Positions 39,139 to 50,120 of a stretch of 64,000 nt of DNA are shown one piece after another. A program made the position numbers and the translations under genes. The notes beneath the pieces are model-generated. The model was not told the DNA's origin. It saw nothing but the letters and a program-made list of their open reading frames with translations, and searched no databases. How positions within the stretch are numbered: position 1 is the first letter of the stretch; each line of letters begins with the position of its first letter. The stretch is from Montifringilla adamsi (taxonomy: Eukaryota; Chordata; Aves; Passeriformes; Passeridae), in NCBI GenBank assembly GCA_017590115.1, contig JAGGNK010007448.1:8286815-8350814 (forward strand), written 5' to 3'.

Positions 39139-42100
39139 ATGTTCCTTATGGATGCTCCTCCTCTGGTAGCTCTTCAGACAAAATGGGAGTCCTTTGGGCC
39201 AGCAAGGAATTGTAGATACCCCGTTTGCTTCCCTGAATCCGACAGCAACGTCACCAGAACCTCCGTGAGCGCCAAAGTTCAGGTGATCATAAACAACCTG
39301 CAAAGCCAAGAGCCTGCCCTGGGTATGAACAATGAGTGTGGCTGTGTTAAACAGAAAAAACAGAAGGGAGAAAAAGGCACCAGTACCAGAGTCACAGCCA
39401 GCACCACGCTGCTGCGGAAGCATCCTCAGTACACCCAGCGTGGGTGCCCTGAGGATTCTGATGGCAGCGCAGTGGAAGGGAATGTAGAGTTTGAGACTCT
39501 CCTGCTCGATTCTGACAGCGACGATTCTGTGGACCGAGGTATAGAGGAAGCCATCCAAGAGTACTTGAAAACAAAAAGCAAAAGTGCCCAGTCGTTGCCG
39601 AGGAATGCAGAGCGTTCTGAGAATGTGAGCAGAGACAAAAGGTTTAAGAGGGAGTTCTCCCAGAACAAAGTGGCGAGTAACCTCCTCCCTGTGCAATTCA
39701 AAGCTGAGATGCTCTCTGAAGAGTACCTGTCTGACCACCTGGGAATTGGGAAAAGGCTCCAGCCTGCTTCCCCTCAGAGCATCAGCAGCGATGACTCCTT
39801 TGAACAGAGCATACAAGCTGAAATAGTGCAGTTCTTGAATGAGAAGAAGCAGCAAGAAATTAGTAAATGTATTACCGAGGAGGATAAAAAAGTTTCCCGT
39901 GTGAGATCTGTCCTGAAATGCAACAAAGAAGCAACAAGCAGAACAAACTGTGGTGCTCTAAAGCAAGGTTGTAATGCGCTGCTCCTGAGACACCATCCCA
40001 AGCTGCAGAAATCCAGCGCCCAGTCCAAGTGTTTGCAGTCAAAAATACAAGCAGAGCCCAGTGATTTGAGCCAGGTGAACCAAGCATATCTAGAAATGGC
40101 CACTGCCAGCCAGCCTTGGCTCGTGGAGCAGGATGAGGGAAGTGGAGCTCAGTACTGGGAGCCAAGGGAAGCACTTACCACGGAGAGCATGCACACATCT
40201 GACTCAAGCAGCGATGATGGCATCGAAGAAGCCATTCAGCTTTACCAGCTGGAGAAAATCAGGAAAGAGGCAGGTCATGCAGCAAACTGTGTCCCTTTGC
40301 AGAGGGAACCATTTGATCCAAAGGGTATGGCAGACATTTCTGCCAGCCTGACAATTAGCTCCACAAAAAGTGCCTCACCAGAAATCCATAAAAACCCTAT
40401 AAGCAACAAGAGAAAAGAAGTTAATTCCAAGCCAACAGGATTACAAAGCACCAGCAATGACTTTAATAAGCTGTTTAAACCACTGAAAAAAGCCAGACAT
40501 TTTGCACTTCCAGAAAACAAGATTACTGCTTGTGAGCTCACATTGCAGGCCTCTTGCAGAGCAGACACATCTGCAGAACTCATGTGTGCAGAAGCTATCC
40601 TGGATATTTCCAAAACAATCATGCCATCCCAAATGGGAAGTGACAACAAATCCCTCACTGCAGACTCCTTCTTTTCTCCCCAGCTTCTCTCGTCCTCCCG
40701 TTGTGAAAGTGACAGCAGCCTTGTGGACAGTGATGACAGCATAGAGCAAGAAATCAGAGCATTTTTGGCTCTGAAAGCACAGTCAGAAAACCTTGGAACA
40801 AAATCTCCCAGCCTGTCACGCTCCATCCAGATGCCTTTGCCTTCTGATCCAAACAGCCTCACCGGGACCCTTGAGCCTGCTCTGCCCAAAACACTGAAAT
40901 TATCCCTGAGTCGGAAAAGGAGGCTTAAAAGGGAAGGCAGAACAGCAAAACAAGGGGGGTCAAAACTACCTGAACAGCTGGAGACAGGACTTTTCCAGCC
41001 AGGTCACTATTCCAAATTCCCAGTGCTCCAAGAGGAGCGTGCCCTGAGCAGCCCCACAGAACTCCGGGATGCTCAGAGTAATAAAGACCCGAGGCAGCAG
41101 CAGCTGATGTCTCCCAAATTGTCTGGCTCTGATGGCAGCAGATGTGTGGCCATGGACTCTGTAAACCCTTTCCTGCAGGTTCAGAGTAGCACAAGAAAAC
41201 CTGTGAAAAACCCAATCCAAACCCCAGAGAGGGATGGATCAGGTGATGAGAGCAGCTCTCTGGACAGTGATGAGGACCTGGATAGTGCTATCAAGGACCT
41301 GTTACAGTCTAAAAGGAAGTTAAAGAAGAAATCCAAGGACCAGAAAGCTCAGTGCAAGAAGAAGGTCAGATTCAGTGAGACAGAAACTCAGCTGCCGGAT
41401 GACTTCAGTAGCCTCCAACAAAACGAGTGGAAATGTAAAAATCCCTCCCTGCTAAAAAGCTGCCTCTCAAAACCTAGGAAAGCTGTGAGGGAGAATGCAG
41501 TCAGGAACCCTCCAGACAACATCAAACTTCCCAATGACAAGCCAGAAACCGTGAAAAACCTTGAGTCTAACTTACAGCTTAAAAAAAGCAATAAACCTAA
41601 ACCAGTTTCAAACCAGCGGGGGGCTAAGAATAGAAAATGTGCTCTCCCAGCTGTGTCAGACGCCAGTGACAGCAGCTCAGTGGACAGCGATGACAGCATT
41701 GAGCAGGAAATCAGGAGGTTTTTGGCAGAAAAGGCTAAAGATTCTGCAAGTAATTCAGAGATGCAAAAAGGTGATGCAAGTCTGGACCTACTTAGAGCGA
41801 CCAAACCAACTGCTAATAAAGGAAAAGCAAAGCAGCAGCCAGTGGAAAATGAGATTGACCTGGTGCTGGGTCAGAGTAAAAAGACTGAGGTGGTTCAGCA
41901 AACTGAGGAGGTGAAGAACTCTCAGAGAACAGAAGGGAAAAGTGCAATGTTAGCTGGCAGTGGAAAATGTTCCTCTGCAGAGAATGTTCCTACTACTGGT
42001 CAGTCAAAAGTTAAGCAAGGACTGGGGGGGTTCAAAGGTGGTGCTGCTGAGGAGTTACCTGGGAATGCAACAGGTAAAAGGAATGTCCGTAACACAGAGC

Positions 42101-43083
42101 CCCCAAAACCCAGCAGAAATGAAGGGTGCAAAGTGAGAAAAGTCATGAATGCAAAGCCCAGATCTAAAAGGAAGAATACCTTCCAACTAAAAATCTCAAG
42201 TAAATTTATTGCAGGTCTGAAATACGCCCGGGACAGGAAGAAGTCAATGCTTTTGAACAAAAAGCAGAAAGCAGAGTGTGTGCTCAGCCAGAGCAGTGCC
42301 TTGGGAATGGAGGCAGCTTCCCAGCTCACACATGTACTTAACCCCTTGCCAAAAGGGGAAATTACACCAGCAATAAAAGAACCCAGTTCTTCTCAGAAAC
42401 TCATTGTGGGAGGGACGAGTCCCCATGTAGCAGAAACCTGTGCAGGAGCTGAGTGTCTGCAAGAGGCAGCTGAGGGTTGCAGGAAGGCTGATGCTCCAGG
42501 GGGTCAGTCCCACTCCAGCCTTCCCTCACAGGAACGGAGTGTGGAAGCAGGAAAAGCTGATAAGGTTTGCAGAGGAACCTCCAGAGCTCCAGAGAACACC
42601 CAGATGTGGATCAAAGAAGGAGATATCCACCAAGGCAGCTGGGCTGACTCCACTGCAGATCCCCCACACCCTGAGAGCAGTGTGGGAAAAGCAGATAAAG
42701 TCAGCAGAGAGCCAGCTCAGCAGAGTGCTCAGGTGGACAGTAAGGGAGGGAACAACCAGCTGGACAAGAGGCCAGATCCAAGTTTAGCTTGCCCAAGGCA
42801 GGAATTCAATGTGACAGCAGCAGCAGTGCATGATAGTGGAGGAGCCTGTGCAGATAACAGTGTGCAGATGTGCATTAAGGAAGAAAAAGTTGACAGGCAG
42901 GGAGAAATTCAGGTATCCAGCCCCAAAATGGAAGGAAAAACACCTGTCCTGCAGAACAGGGAAGCTGCTAGTGAAGTGCACCAAGGGCAGGAATTTTTAA
43001 CCAAAACCTGTGCAAAATTTACTGACCTACCTGCAGGGGACTGCCCAGGTTCCCTCTTGGAAAAAAAGATTTCAAATATGTAA
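39139..43083 (+). CDS. PPP1R26: Protein phosphatase 1 regulatory subunit 26
   Basis: A single coding exon of 1,314 codons (human protein about 1,209). The ATG at 39,139 has A at -3 and opens MFLMDAPPLVALQTKWESFG, which matches the conserved start of PPP1R26 (KIAA0649). The open frame extends six codons further, but only through a TTG. The protein is largely disordered and Ser/Lys-rich. The PP1-docking RVxF motif is visible as KVRF at residues 742-745, inside a Lys-rich segment. Six acidic repeats of the type DSDDSIEQEIRxFLxxK start near residues 125, 216, 355, 530, 709 and 849; each has an acidic serine cluster followed by a short amphipathic helix. The family is known as a nucleolar PP1 regulator; the repeats' function is not known to me. 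The gene converges on PIERCE1. Confidence 0.96.
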   Translation: MFLMDAPPLVALQTKWESFGPARNCRYPVCFPESDSNVTRTSVSAKVQVIINNLQSQEPALGMNNECGCVKQKKQKGEKGTSTRVTASTTLLRKHPQYTQRGCPEDSDGSAVEGNVEFETLLLDSDSDDSVDRGIEEAIQEYLKTKSKSAQSLPRNAERSENVSRDKRFKREFSQNKVASNLLPVQFKAEMLSEEYLSDHLGIGKRLQPASPQSISSDDSFEQSIQAEIVQFLNEKKQQEISKCITEEDKKVSRVRSVLKCNKEATSRTNCGALKQGCNALLLRHHPKLQKSSAQSKCLQSKIQAEPSDLSQVNQAYLEMATASQPWLVEQDEGSGAQYWEPREALTTESMHTSDSSSDDGIEEAIQLYQLEKIRKEAGHAANCVPLQREPFDPKGMADISASLTISSTKSASPEIHKNPISNKRKEVNSKPTGLQSTSNDFNKLFKPLKKARHFALPENKITACELTLQASCRADTSAELMCAEAILDISKTIMPSQMGSDNKSLTADSFFSPQLLSSSRCESDSSLVDSDDSIEQEIRAFLALKAQSENLGTKSPSLSRSIQMPLPSDPNSLTGTLEPALPKTLKLSLSRKRRLKREGRTAKQGGSKLPEQLETGLFQPGHYSKFPVLQEERALSSPTELRDAQSNKDPRQQQLMSPKLSGSDGSRCVAMDSVNPFLQVQSSTRKPVKNPIQTPERDGSGDESSSLDSDEDLDSAIKDLLQSKRKLKKKSKDQKAQCKKKVRFSETETQLPDDFSSLQQNEWKCKNPSLLKSCLSKPRKAVRENAVRNPPDNIKLPNDKPETVKNLESNLQLKKSNKPKPVSNQRGAKNRKCALPAVSDASDSSSVDSDDSIEQEIRRFLAEKAKDSASNSEMQKGDASLDLLRATKPTANKGKAKQQPVENEIDLVLGQSKKTEVVQQTEEVKNSQRTEGKSAMLAGSGKCSSAENVPTTGQSKVKQGLGGFKGGAAEELPGNATGKRNVRNTEPPKPSRNEGCKVRKVMNAKPRSKRKNTFQLKISSKFIAGLKYARDRKKSMLLNKKQKAECVLSQSSALGMEAASQLTHVLNPLPKGEITPAIKEPSSSQKLIVGGTSPHVAETCAGAECLQEAAEGCRKADAPGGQSHSSLPSQERSVEAGKADKVCRGTSRAPENTQMWIKEGDIHQGSWADSTADPPHPESSVGKADKVSREPAQQSAQVDSKGGNNQLDKRPDPSLACPRQEFNVTAAAVHDSGGACADNSVQMCIKEEKVDRQGEIQVSSPKMEGKTPVLQNREAASEVHQGQEFLTKTCAKFTDLPAGDCPGSLLEKKISNM

Positions 43084-45270
43084 GTACTTTTTTTTTTTTT
43101 TTTTTTACACTAGCAGTCTTTTTATAAAATAACTGTGATTGTAATTACCTTGATAAAGCTTGAGAGAGGAAAGGAGAGGCAGTGGAAGATGCTGATACCT
43201 GTATATCATACACACACTAATGTGAAAATAATTCTATTTAACAGGGATATCACATATAGACATTCGTAGCTTTTGTAGAATTTTGTAAATTATTTAAAGT
43301 GCTCTAAGGAAATATTTTTTATAATGATTTCTAGGGCTTGCATTCCTACAGGATGCTGTAGTTACTGTAGATAATATATTGGCTAATCACACTTTAAATT
43401 ATGAGGCCTCTAATTGTCTCTCAAAGGGAAACCTGTTTGCGCACAGAATTTATTTGGGAGCCTGTTCAGAGATCCTAGGAAAGCACAGCCTTGGATAGCA
43501 ATGCAGATGTGACACTGACCACATCCCAGCTGCCTCAGGACAACCCTGTGGGGTGGGTTTTGCTGGAGCTCAGTTTTCCCACCCTGAGGACTGTGGGATG
43601 AGGTCCCTGAGCAGAACTCAGCTGTGGGTGAGAAGATCCAGCCTGGAAGATACAAATGCAAATTCAGGTAAATCAAGTGGATGGCTCTGTCTGCACCTCC
43701 TGTGCAAAGAGATCTCAGCAGCTGCTCAAAGTCCTTTCACATGCCCAGAACCTCCTGCTAGCAGATGATTCCAAGCACACTTGCAGTCCAAGACAAGTGA
43801 AGGAGTGTGTCTATTCAGACATGATTTCCCTGGATTTCCCTGGATTTCTGTACCGTCGGGCCTGCAGGGCTCAAACAATTCCTGTTATTCTCAGCTCTCT
43901 CCTTTTGATGCCCTGCAGTTACCCAGAGATGGCTTTTGGTTTCCTGAATGAACTTTCTGGAACTGAGTGCCCTTAACTTTCCTTTTTCAGAAGCGATTTT
44001 TAAAATGTTACATTTCTGTGAACTTTTCACTGACAATTTTGGTGCAATAAAGCAAAGCTGGGTTTGCTGTGGGAAGTCACAACACAAACGGATTTTTTCA
44101 GCCACGGATATTTTCAGCACTGTTCTTTCTTCAGGCTCTTTCTCTGCCTCCGTTTCCAGCAGCCAGAATAAAGCAATTTTTTCACTACTATCTTTTTATT
44201 TGTACTGACTTTCAACGGGATTGAAGTAGCACATTCACATCACACACACAAAAAAGTGCCCCCACACTGGTTTCGCTGCAAATTCAAAAGGTGTAAATTG
44301 GAGCTGTTGGCTCTTTCATTTTCATTTTTGTGTTGTGAAGTCCTTGGAGGAGTTTGTTCTCACATCTTGTCCCTGTGAATTGATCTGATATTCTCTTTGT
44401 CTGCTCTTCTGCAGAACTTCTCAGCCAAACCACCACTTAGCATCACTTTGTTTCTCAGTCACTTCAGGAATCTTCCTCCAGGCTGGCCTTAAACTTGCAA
44501 AACGGAGCAAAAGCAGCCAAGACTGGATCCAGAATCCCGTGGTGTCCCTGGTGTGATGCAGAACGTGGGCAAAATACGGTGTAGCATAGAGTAGTGACTG
44601 TGGCATGTAGAGAAATAAACATCCTTGGTGTGTTCATGCTGTCGTGCAGCTACGTTTGAAACATGTTCCTAGTGCTCACTTGGCATTTCTGACTGTCCAG
44701 CCACCTTTCTGTAGCCCTGGGGTTGGTTGGCCAGGTTGTTTAAAGGTCAGTGTGTTAACTCATCTCCATTTTGTGGTAGGATACCTTGGAAAAGTGGTTT
44801 TTCCTTAGCTCAGTGCCTCCACTCCCTCTTCACAGGTTTATCTTTTGCTCTGCCTTGATTCCGTTTGCAGGATTTGAGCCTTTTGTTTGGAATAGGTCAA
44901 TAGGCTGGTATTTTAAACTAGAAGTTTTCCAAGTACCTTGCTTTAAAAGGATTAAACTGTATACTTAATTTTCCTAGAGATGTTGGAAGCACTCTGTACT
45001 GTTTGTATAAAAAGCTGAATGTTTCTTCTCAAAAGTTTTCAGTAAATCCACATTAAGATTTCAAAGGTGTCTCGTGCCCCTGTTGCTGTGTCTGTGTCCT
45101 CAGTACCTGATCCACTCCCAGTTAAAATGCAATTCCAGTTACCTTGTGCTTTAAATAAAACCTTATTTCAAACAGCACTTTTTTTTATTTTAATTAAACT
45201 TGATTTGTATATAGGAAGTGGTGTACATTGCTGAGTTTCTAATGTTTAATAAATGGGGTTCTGCCCATGG
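43084..45270 (+). other. PPP1R26: PPP1R26 3' untranslated region (short form)
   Basis: The AT-rich sequence after the stop has no coding potential and starts with a T-run at 43,088-43,106. It contains AATAAA at 45,153-45,158 and 45,248-45,253; the second is followed within 40 bp by a GT-rich stretch (tggagtgttcctatggtttgtgtc), a good poly(A) site. The 3' end is inferred. Confidence 0.6.
45248..45253 (+). terminator. PPP1R26: Poly(A) signal AATAAA, probable PPP1R26 end
   Basis: AATAAA followed by a GU-rich downstream element (ctatggtttgtgtcatc) about 40 bp later. A closely preceding AATAAA at 45,153 could serve as an alternative. Confidence 0.6.
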
Positions 45271-47340
45271 ACCATGCAACTGGAGTGTTCCTATGGTTTG
45301 TGTCATCATCTTGAGTGGGTAATAATTTCTGTGTTTCCTCTTCTTCCCTCCTGACTGAGGATGTCATTAATTCTTTGTAACAAAAAATGAAGGAGGAGAA
45401 TTTACAAAACACAAAGGGGTGGCTTTTGGGAGGTGAGAATGGTGCAGAACACCAAGAGTTTTCTTTCCTGGTGTTTGTGGTCCAGAGGTGGAATCTTTGC
45501 TTGTGTAATTAAATGTCAAGGAGCATCTCTGGCATTGGAACAGCCAGGCTCCGGTGACAGCGTCCTCACCCTGGCCCAGTTCTCATCACTTGTTCAGAAA
45601 AGAGAAGTCTGGTGGTTTGCAGCAATAAGAAATCCCTCTTACACATCACTAAAGCTGAGCAATAAAACAGATTATCTTGAGCGGCAATAAATTCCCACAC
45701 GTGGTACCAAGGTTGGGACTGCAGCACGAATCTCTCAAGGCTGAATCTTCATAAAAGCAGTTCCAAAAGCAGATTTTATTTCCTGTTCATAGTGCCCATG
45801 AGAGCCCCAGGGAGGGCACAGAGTGGGCCCAGACTGCACAGCCCTGCTACTCAGTGCCAGCTCTGGGGAGTGTCCAGAAAACTCCTTTTTTCCATTACTC
45901 CCACCCTCCTGAGACACCAATTAATTATAATTATTGCAGTAGATACATGGAGCCATAAACCCAGCTCTTCTAAAGCTTATTAAGTTACCTTTTTTTTTTT
46001 TTAATGAGTGCTGGTTCATATTTTTAAAAAAATGCACAATTCTAATTTTTCTTTCCAGTCAGAGCACAAAGCTTTTGTTAATTTAGATACTAAGTGCTTA
46101 AACCACTTGGTGTTTTTTATTATGGCTCTGGTGAGTTACAGATCCTGGCTGCAAAATTACTGCTTCATTTTTTATCCCAGTGACTGGTTTTGGGTGCTTT
46201 GGGAACAATCTTCAAGGATCCTCAAGGGACAGCAAGGACTCCCTTAATATTTTTATTCCCAGTTCTTTGCTGCTATTTTAGGAACACGTGTTTTGACATG
46301 TAGCTGCTCTTTATACAAGGCAGGAAGATCCCTGCCCCCATTTCTTTTATTAAAGTAGAAGCTTTTAAATTGTTCATCCCTTCAGTTGGTGATAGTTCAG
46401 CCTCACATAATTTTATCTGCAAATGTGAAAATCTTCCTTTCAAAAGATAGAGCAGAGAGAGATTGATTCAGGTAGAGACATTTTTAGAATGGTATTTTGA
46501 ATTTGTACAGGCATTTCTTTTTTAAAAAGTGCCTTTGGTCTAACCTCTGAACACTTAAGATACACTGCATGCCAAACTCTTCAAAGGAACTGGTTTCAAG
46601 AATAAAATTAAAAGGGAAGAAATTGAGGCAAGAAAGACGACGTGGGTGTTTTCAGATGGAGTGGGAAAATATGTGACAGAATCCACTCTGTTAATATTTT
46701 TAAGAGGCAGCCTTATCCTTAAATTATGCCACCTGCAGAAAAATCTGTGGATAAAAATATATGTAACATTGTCACAACTATTTCTATTGATGCAGCACTT
46801 TGTTATTGTCTCATTTCAGGAGAAGAAAGGGAAGTTCTAAAGAAGCTCCAGGTATTGTCTAGAGTCTGATACGAGGATCACAGCAAATGGAAGAGGGTTG
46901 CTTATTTATTTTCAGATGTTAAGACTTTGAAATGTTAACTTTTCAGGCCCATTTCTGCTCAGTTTATTTACCTGTTCCAATTTTTTTTTTTTTTTTGGTG
47001 TGTTTGGAGCAGAGGGAGATCTACCCAGCTCTTACCACATGCCACAAACAAGGAATGTTTCTGACATGTGAAGAGTGTCAATTGCAGTGGTGTTTGGACG
47101 TTACACTAATTATTTATATTTTTTAGCAAATATTTTGAATAATATTACGCTCATTTTATGTTCTGTTACATAAATGTAAGGTGGGACTGGTTTTCATCCA
47201 TAAACAGGCGGAGTAGTTTCTCTTAAAAATTCATTTTTAAGCCAAAAATGCTCAGGTGTTTTTTCAGTGCAGTCACTGTCCAACTGATGCAGTTTCTTTG
47301 CCTGTACCTACAGTTGTTCCAATAAAACTTAAAAAAAAAA
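45271..47340 (+). other. AT-rich region, possible extended PPP1R26 3' UTR
   Basis: No gene is seen. The AT-rich, UTR-like texture continues to a further AATAAA at 47,321-47,326, followed by a genomic A-run. Either PPP1R26 has a long 3' UTR isoform or this is plain intergenic DNA; sequence alone does not decide. Confidence 0.4.
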
Positions 47341-47752
47341 TTCTTTTTGATTACTTGTCATTATTTGAATAATTTCTTAAAACTTTATAATTTGGAGAGA
47401 GAAGAAACAACTTTCCGCAAGAAATCCAAAGAGTTAATGAATACCTCTGGAAAACCTGCAGATTGATTATTCATTAAATAGTAGAGAAGCAGTTGAGATC
47501 TTAATTTTTAATGACAAGTAGTACATAAGGCAAGAGTGTAAAGGATCATTAGTGACAGAGAAGGGGATAAGGGGATAAAAACAGAATTTATGTTGTCCTA
47601 GTACTTATATGCTGTTGATAAATTAGGTAAAACGCTTCACATGAGCTACCTAACTGACATTTAACCACATTAAATCTTTACTATATTACTCCTAAAAAGA
47701 TTCCCTCTGCAATCTAGCGGGTCCATTTAGGATCGAGGCAGACAAAAGCTGG
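47341..47752 (-). other. PIERCE1 3' UTR and convergent intergenic gap
   Basis: Short AT-rich gap between the convergent PPP1R26 and PIERCE1. No canonical AATAAA is visible on the minus strand close to the PIERCE1 stop. The variant ATTAAA (plus-strand TTTAAT at 47,507-47,512) is the best poly(A) candidate, about 240 bp past the stop. Confidence 0.4.
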
Positions 47753-48303
47753 CTACAGCGGCTGGTCCCTGCAGTGCGAGGGGCCGCTGGGGTTGTAGCT
47801 GGGGTGGAAGTCCAGGTGCTCGTAGGCGGTGATGAAGGTGTCGGGGCCGGTGCAGTGGCTCTTCTCCAGCGACGTGTTCAGGCTTTCGTTCCGGCACATG
47901 CCAAACCTGCCCAGATGATCCGAAAACTTGTGCGGGAGGGTATGGAAGGAGCTCTGCGGGGGCGACAAAGGGTACGGTGAGGAGGGGAGGGGGGGGGATA
48001 GGGATGTTTTAAACGCCAACATCGACAACACCTGCGTGCAGCGGCACGGACGCGGCTTTGGGCACTGTCCCCATCCGCCCGGGGTGCTCGTACCGGCAGC
48101 TCGTGCACCGTGGGGGCCCTGCTGCCGTAGGTCTGGTTGACGGTCCGGAAGCGGGGGTGAGCCGGCGGCTGCCTGCGGGGGGAGAGCACAGCTAGAGCGG
48201 GCAGCGGGCGGCGGGGCCGCGCCCGGGCCGCCGCTCACCCGTAGCCGCGGTACAAGGTGAGCTCCTCGAAGCGCCGGGGCACGCCCGGGCTGGGCTGGGC
48301 CAT
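47753..48303 (-). CDS. PIERCE1: Piercer of microtubule wall 1 (C9orf116 homologue)
   Basis: Three coding exons on the minus strand: 48,303-48,239, 48,172-48,094 and 47,953-47,753. They join to 345 nt, 114 residues plus stop. Both introns (66 and 140 bp) have GT-AG ends, and the phases fit (2, then 0). Exon 1 gives MAQPSPGVPRRFEELTLYRG. Exon 2 carries the family hallmark NQTYGSRAPTVHELP (human NQAYGSRAPTVHEMP). Exon 3 has LEKSHCTGPDTFITAYEHLD and ends in HPSYNPSGPSHC. Human PIERCE1 is 136 residues; the bird N-terminus is shorter. The family is known as a microtubule inner protein of ciliary doublets, required for motile and nodal cilia and left-right asymmetry; mouse Pierce1 was first found as a p53-induced gene. 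It shares a promoter with MRPS2. Confidence 0.92.
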
Positions 48304-48533
48304 GGCGGAGCCGCCGCGCCGGGCAGGGCCGGGCCGGGCCGCGGGGACCGAGCGTTACCCGGCGACCGAACGCGGAGGGCGGGGAGCGACCGCAACCGCC
48401 CCGAGGGCGCGCCCGCCCCGCCCCGCCCCGCCTCGCCCGCAGGAAGCGGAAAGCGCCGCTGACCTTCCCCCCTCTCCTCCTCCTCCTCCTCCTCCTCCTC
48501 GTCCGTCTCCGTGCCCTGCGGCGGGCTCGGAGC
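48304..48533. promoter_or_regulatory. Bidirectional CpG-island promoter of PIERCE1 and MRPS2
   Basis: Only 230 bp separate the two start codons. The interval is CpG-rich with several GC boxes (cccgccccgccccgcc at 48,412-48,430), an ETS-like pair AGGAAGCGGAAAG at 48,441-48,453, and a (CTCCTC)n tract just before MRPS2. There is no TATA box. The ETS-like pair nearest MRPS2 suits a mitochondrial housekeeping gene, and the X-box nearest PIERCE1 suits a ciliary gene. Confidence 0.8.
48354..48366. promoter_or_regulatory. Near-consensus RFX X-box
   Basis: GTTACC, one spacer base, GGCGAC. The consensus for RFX X-boxes is GTNRCC, a spacer of 0-3, then RGYAAC; only one base differs (G for A). It lies 51 bp upstream of the PIERCE1 ATG, within the range usual for ciliary genes. 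Binding is inferred. Confidence 0.5.
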
Positions 48534-49785
48534 ATGGCGCTGCCGCGGCTCCTGCGGGCAGGTGAGCGGCGGGGCCCGGCCCGGTGCTGCCCGGAGCGCC
48601 CCGGCCAGCCCCGTGTGACCCACGGTGTTTCTGTCCCGCAGCAGCCCCGCGGCTCTACAGCACCGTCCCGGTCCCGGTCCCGGCCCCGGCAGGCAGCCGG
48701 CCCCGCGGTGAGTGCTGCCGGGCACCCCTGGCACCCCGGCCCCTGAGCGATGCCACCGCAGCAGCCGGGCACGGGGCATCCTCTCTGCAGCCCCGGCTCG
48801 TCCTCCCAAACACAGTGAGTATTTGTTTCCCCTCTCTCAGCTGACGATGACAAGCTGCTGACAGAGCCTCTCAACCACCCCGACTTCTTCAGCGTGAAGG
48901 AGCTCTTCACCCTGAAAGATCTCTTTGATGCTCGGGTGCACCTGGGCCACAAAAAGGGATGTCGGCACAGGTGAGTGATGCTTTTCGTGACCCAGTGCTT
49001 GTTGACATCGGGAATGCTTTGCCAGACCACATCCGCTGGATTGGTCTGAGCCTGGAGCACGGATCCCCCAAAGTGGGCGCTGGGAGGGTGTGGCAGTGGG
49101 ACAGACACTGGGTACAAGGGCACGCCTGTGCTGTCAGCCAGGAGCAGGAGCATGGGATGGTTCCTGTGGGGCCCACATCCAGAAACGCTCGATGCCTGCC
49201 CACCCCATCCCCCCTGTGCCACCCTCCCGCTGTCCCCGCAGGTTCATGGAGCCCTACATCTTCGGCTGCCGCCTGGATCAGGACATCATCGACCTGGATC
49301 AGACCATGCAGCACCTGCAGCTGGCCCTCAACTTCACGGCGCACGTCGCCTACCGCGGGGGCATCATCCTGTTCGTCAGCCGCCGGCGCCAGTTCTGCCA
49401 CCTGGTCGAGAGCACGGCGCGGGCGTGCGGGGAGTACGCGCACACCCGCTACTGGCAGGGCGGGCTCCTCACCAACGCCCACGTCCAGTTCGGCCCCGGC
49501 GTCCGCCTGCCCGACCTCCTCGTCTTCCTCAGCACCCTCAACAACGTCTTCGAGCCGCACGTGGCCATCCGCGACGCGGCCAAGATGAACATCCCCACGG
49601 TTGGGGTGGTGGACACGAACTGCAACCCGTGTTTGATCACCTACCCCATCCCCGGCAATGACGACAGCCCCGCGGCCGTGGAGCTCTACTGCAAGCTCTT
49701 CAGGATGACCATCATCCGTGCCAAGGACAAGAGGCGGCACAGCGAGGCCGTCGAGGAGCTGCGGAGCAAAGCCGAGGGCAAGTAG
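48534..49785 (+). CDS. MRPS2: Mitochondrial 28S/37S ribosomal protein S2 (uS2m)
   Basis: Four coding exons: 48,534-48,561, 48,642-48,707, 48,841-48,970 and 49,242-49,785. They join to 768 nt, 255 residues plus stop. Intron phases are 1, 1 and 2; all introns are GT-AG and 80, 133 and 271 bp long. The N-terminus [20 protein letters not shown] is an Arg/Ala-rich mitochondrial presequence. The S2 fold follows: [95 protein letters not shown], and the signature [20 protein letters not shown] (N201 onward). Human MRPS2 is 296 residues and longer at both ends. It is a structural protein of the small mitoribosomal subunit. Exon 2 starts at a CAGCAG (NAGNAG) acceptor, so one Ala may be optional. Confidence 0.97.
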
Positions 49786-50120
49786 AGCCCCAGGGGAGGG
49801 CTCGGTGCCTCTGCTCCACCTGCACGGGCTGGCTCTGCATCCAGCACCGGCTCTTGGCACAGCTGGCTGGCTGGGAAGGGACCCCCAGTCCTGTGCAGGG
49901 TGATCCCACAGAGGTCACAGCCAACGGAAGGTCTCTAGCTGCAAAAAAATCGTACAGAGCAATGCGAGGGAAAATGGAGCCAGGCTCCTGTCCTTGAGTT
50001 TGTCACTGTTGCAGGGAGGTGCAGCTGTCCTGTGGCTTTGCTGGGCTCATGATCTCACCTGAAACCACTTGTATCTTGTGTCTGTTCTTAGCAAATAAAG
50101 GGATTTATCTCTGTGTTCAT
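49786..50120 (+). other. MRPS2: MRPS2 3' untranslated region
   Basis: The sequence after the stop at 49,785 is non-coding and ends in AATAAA (50,094-50,099), with a downstream T/GT-rich stretch (gtgttcatttttgtgttttt) beginning about 15 bp later. This is a strong poly(A) site. Confidence 0.85.
50094..50099 (+). terminator. MRPS2: Poly(A) signal AATAAA of MRPS2
   Basis: AATAAA about 310 bp past the stop, followed by a U/GU-rich downstream element at 50,114-50,135. Confidence 0.88.

Noticed and set aside
48791..48840. Possible 24-bp in-frame microexon of MRPS2 (48,791-48,814) with good acceptor and GTGAGT donor
   Set aside because: The following intron would be only 26 bp, too short for normal splicing, and using the upstream acceptor with retention would shift the frame. 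It may be a decoy 3' splice site.
47753..49222. 489-codon minus-strand frame spanning PIERCE1 and the MRPS2 region
   Set aside because: Only its last 67 codons are genuine (PIERCE1 exon 3); the rest crosses introns and the shared promoter and is antisense to MRPS2.
48907..49860. 317-codon minus-strand frame opposite MRPS2
   Set aside because: A GC-rich shadow of MRPS2 exon 4; mirror composition without its own homology.
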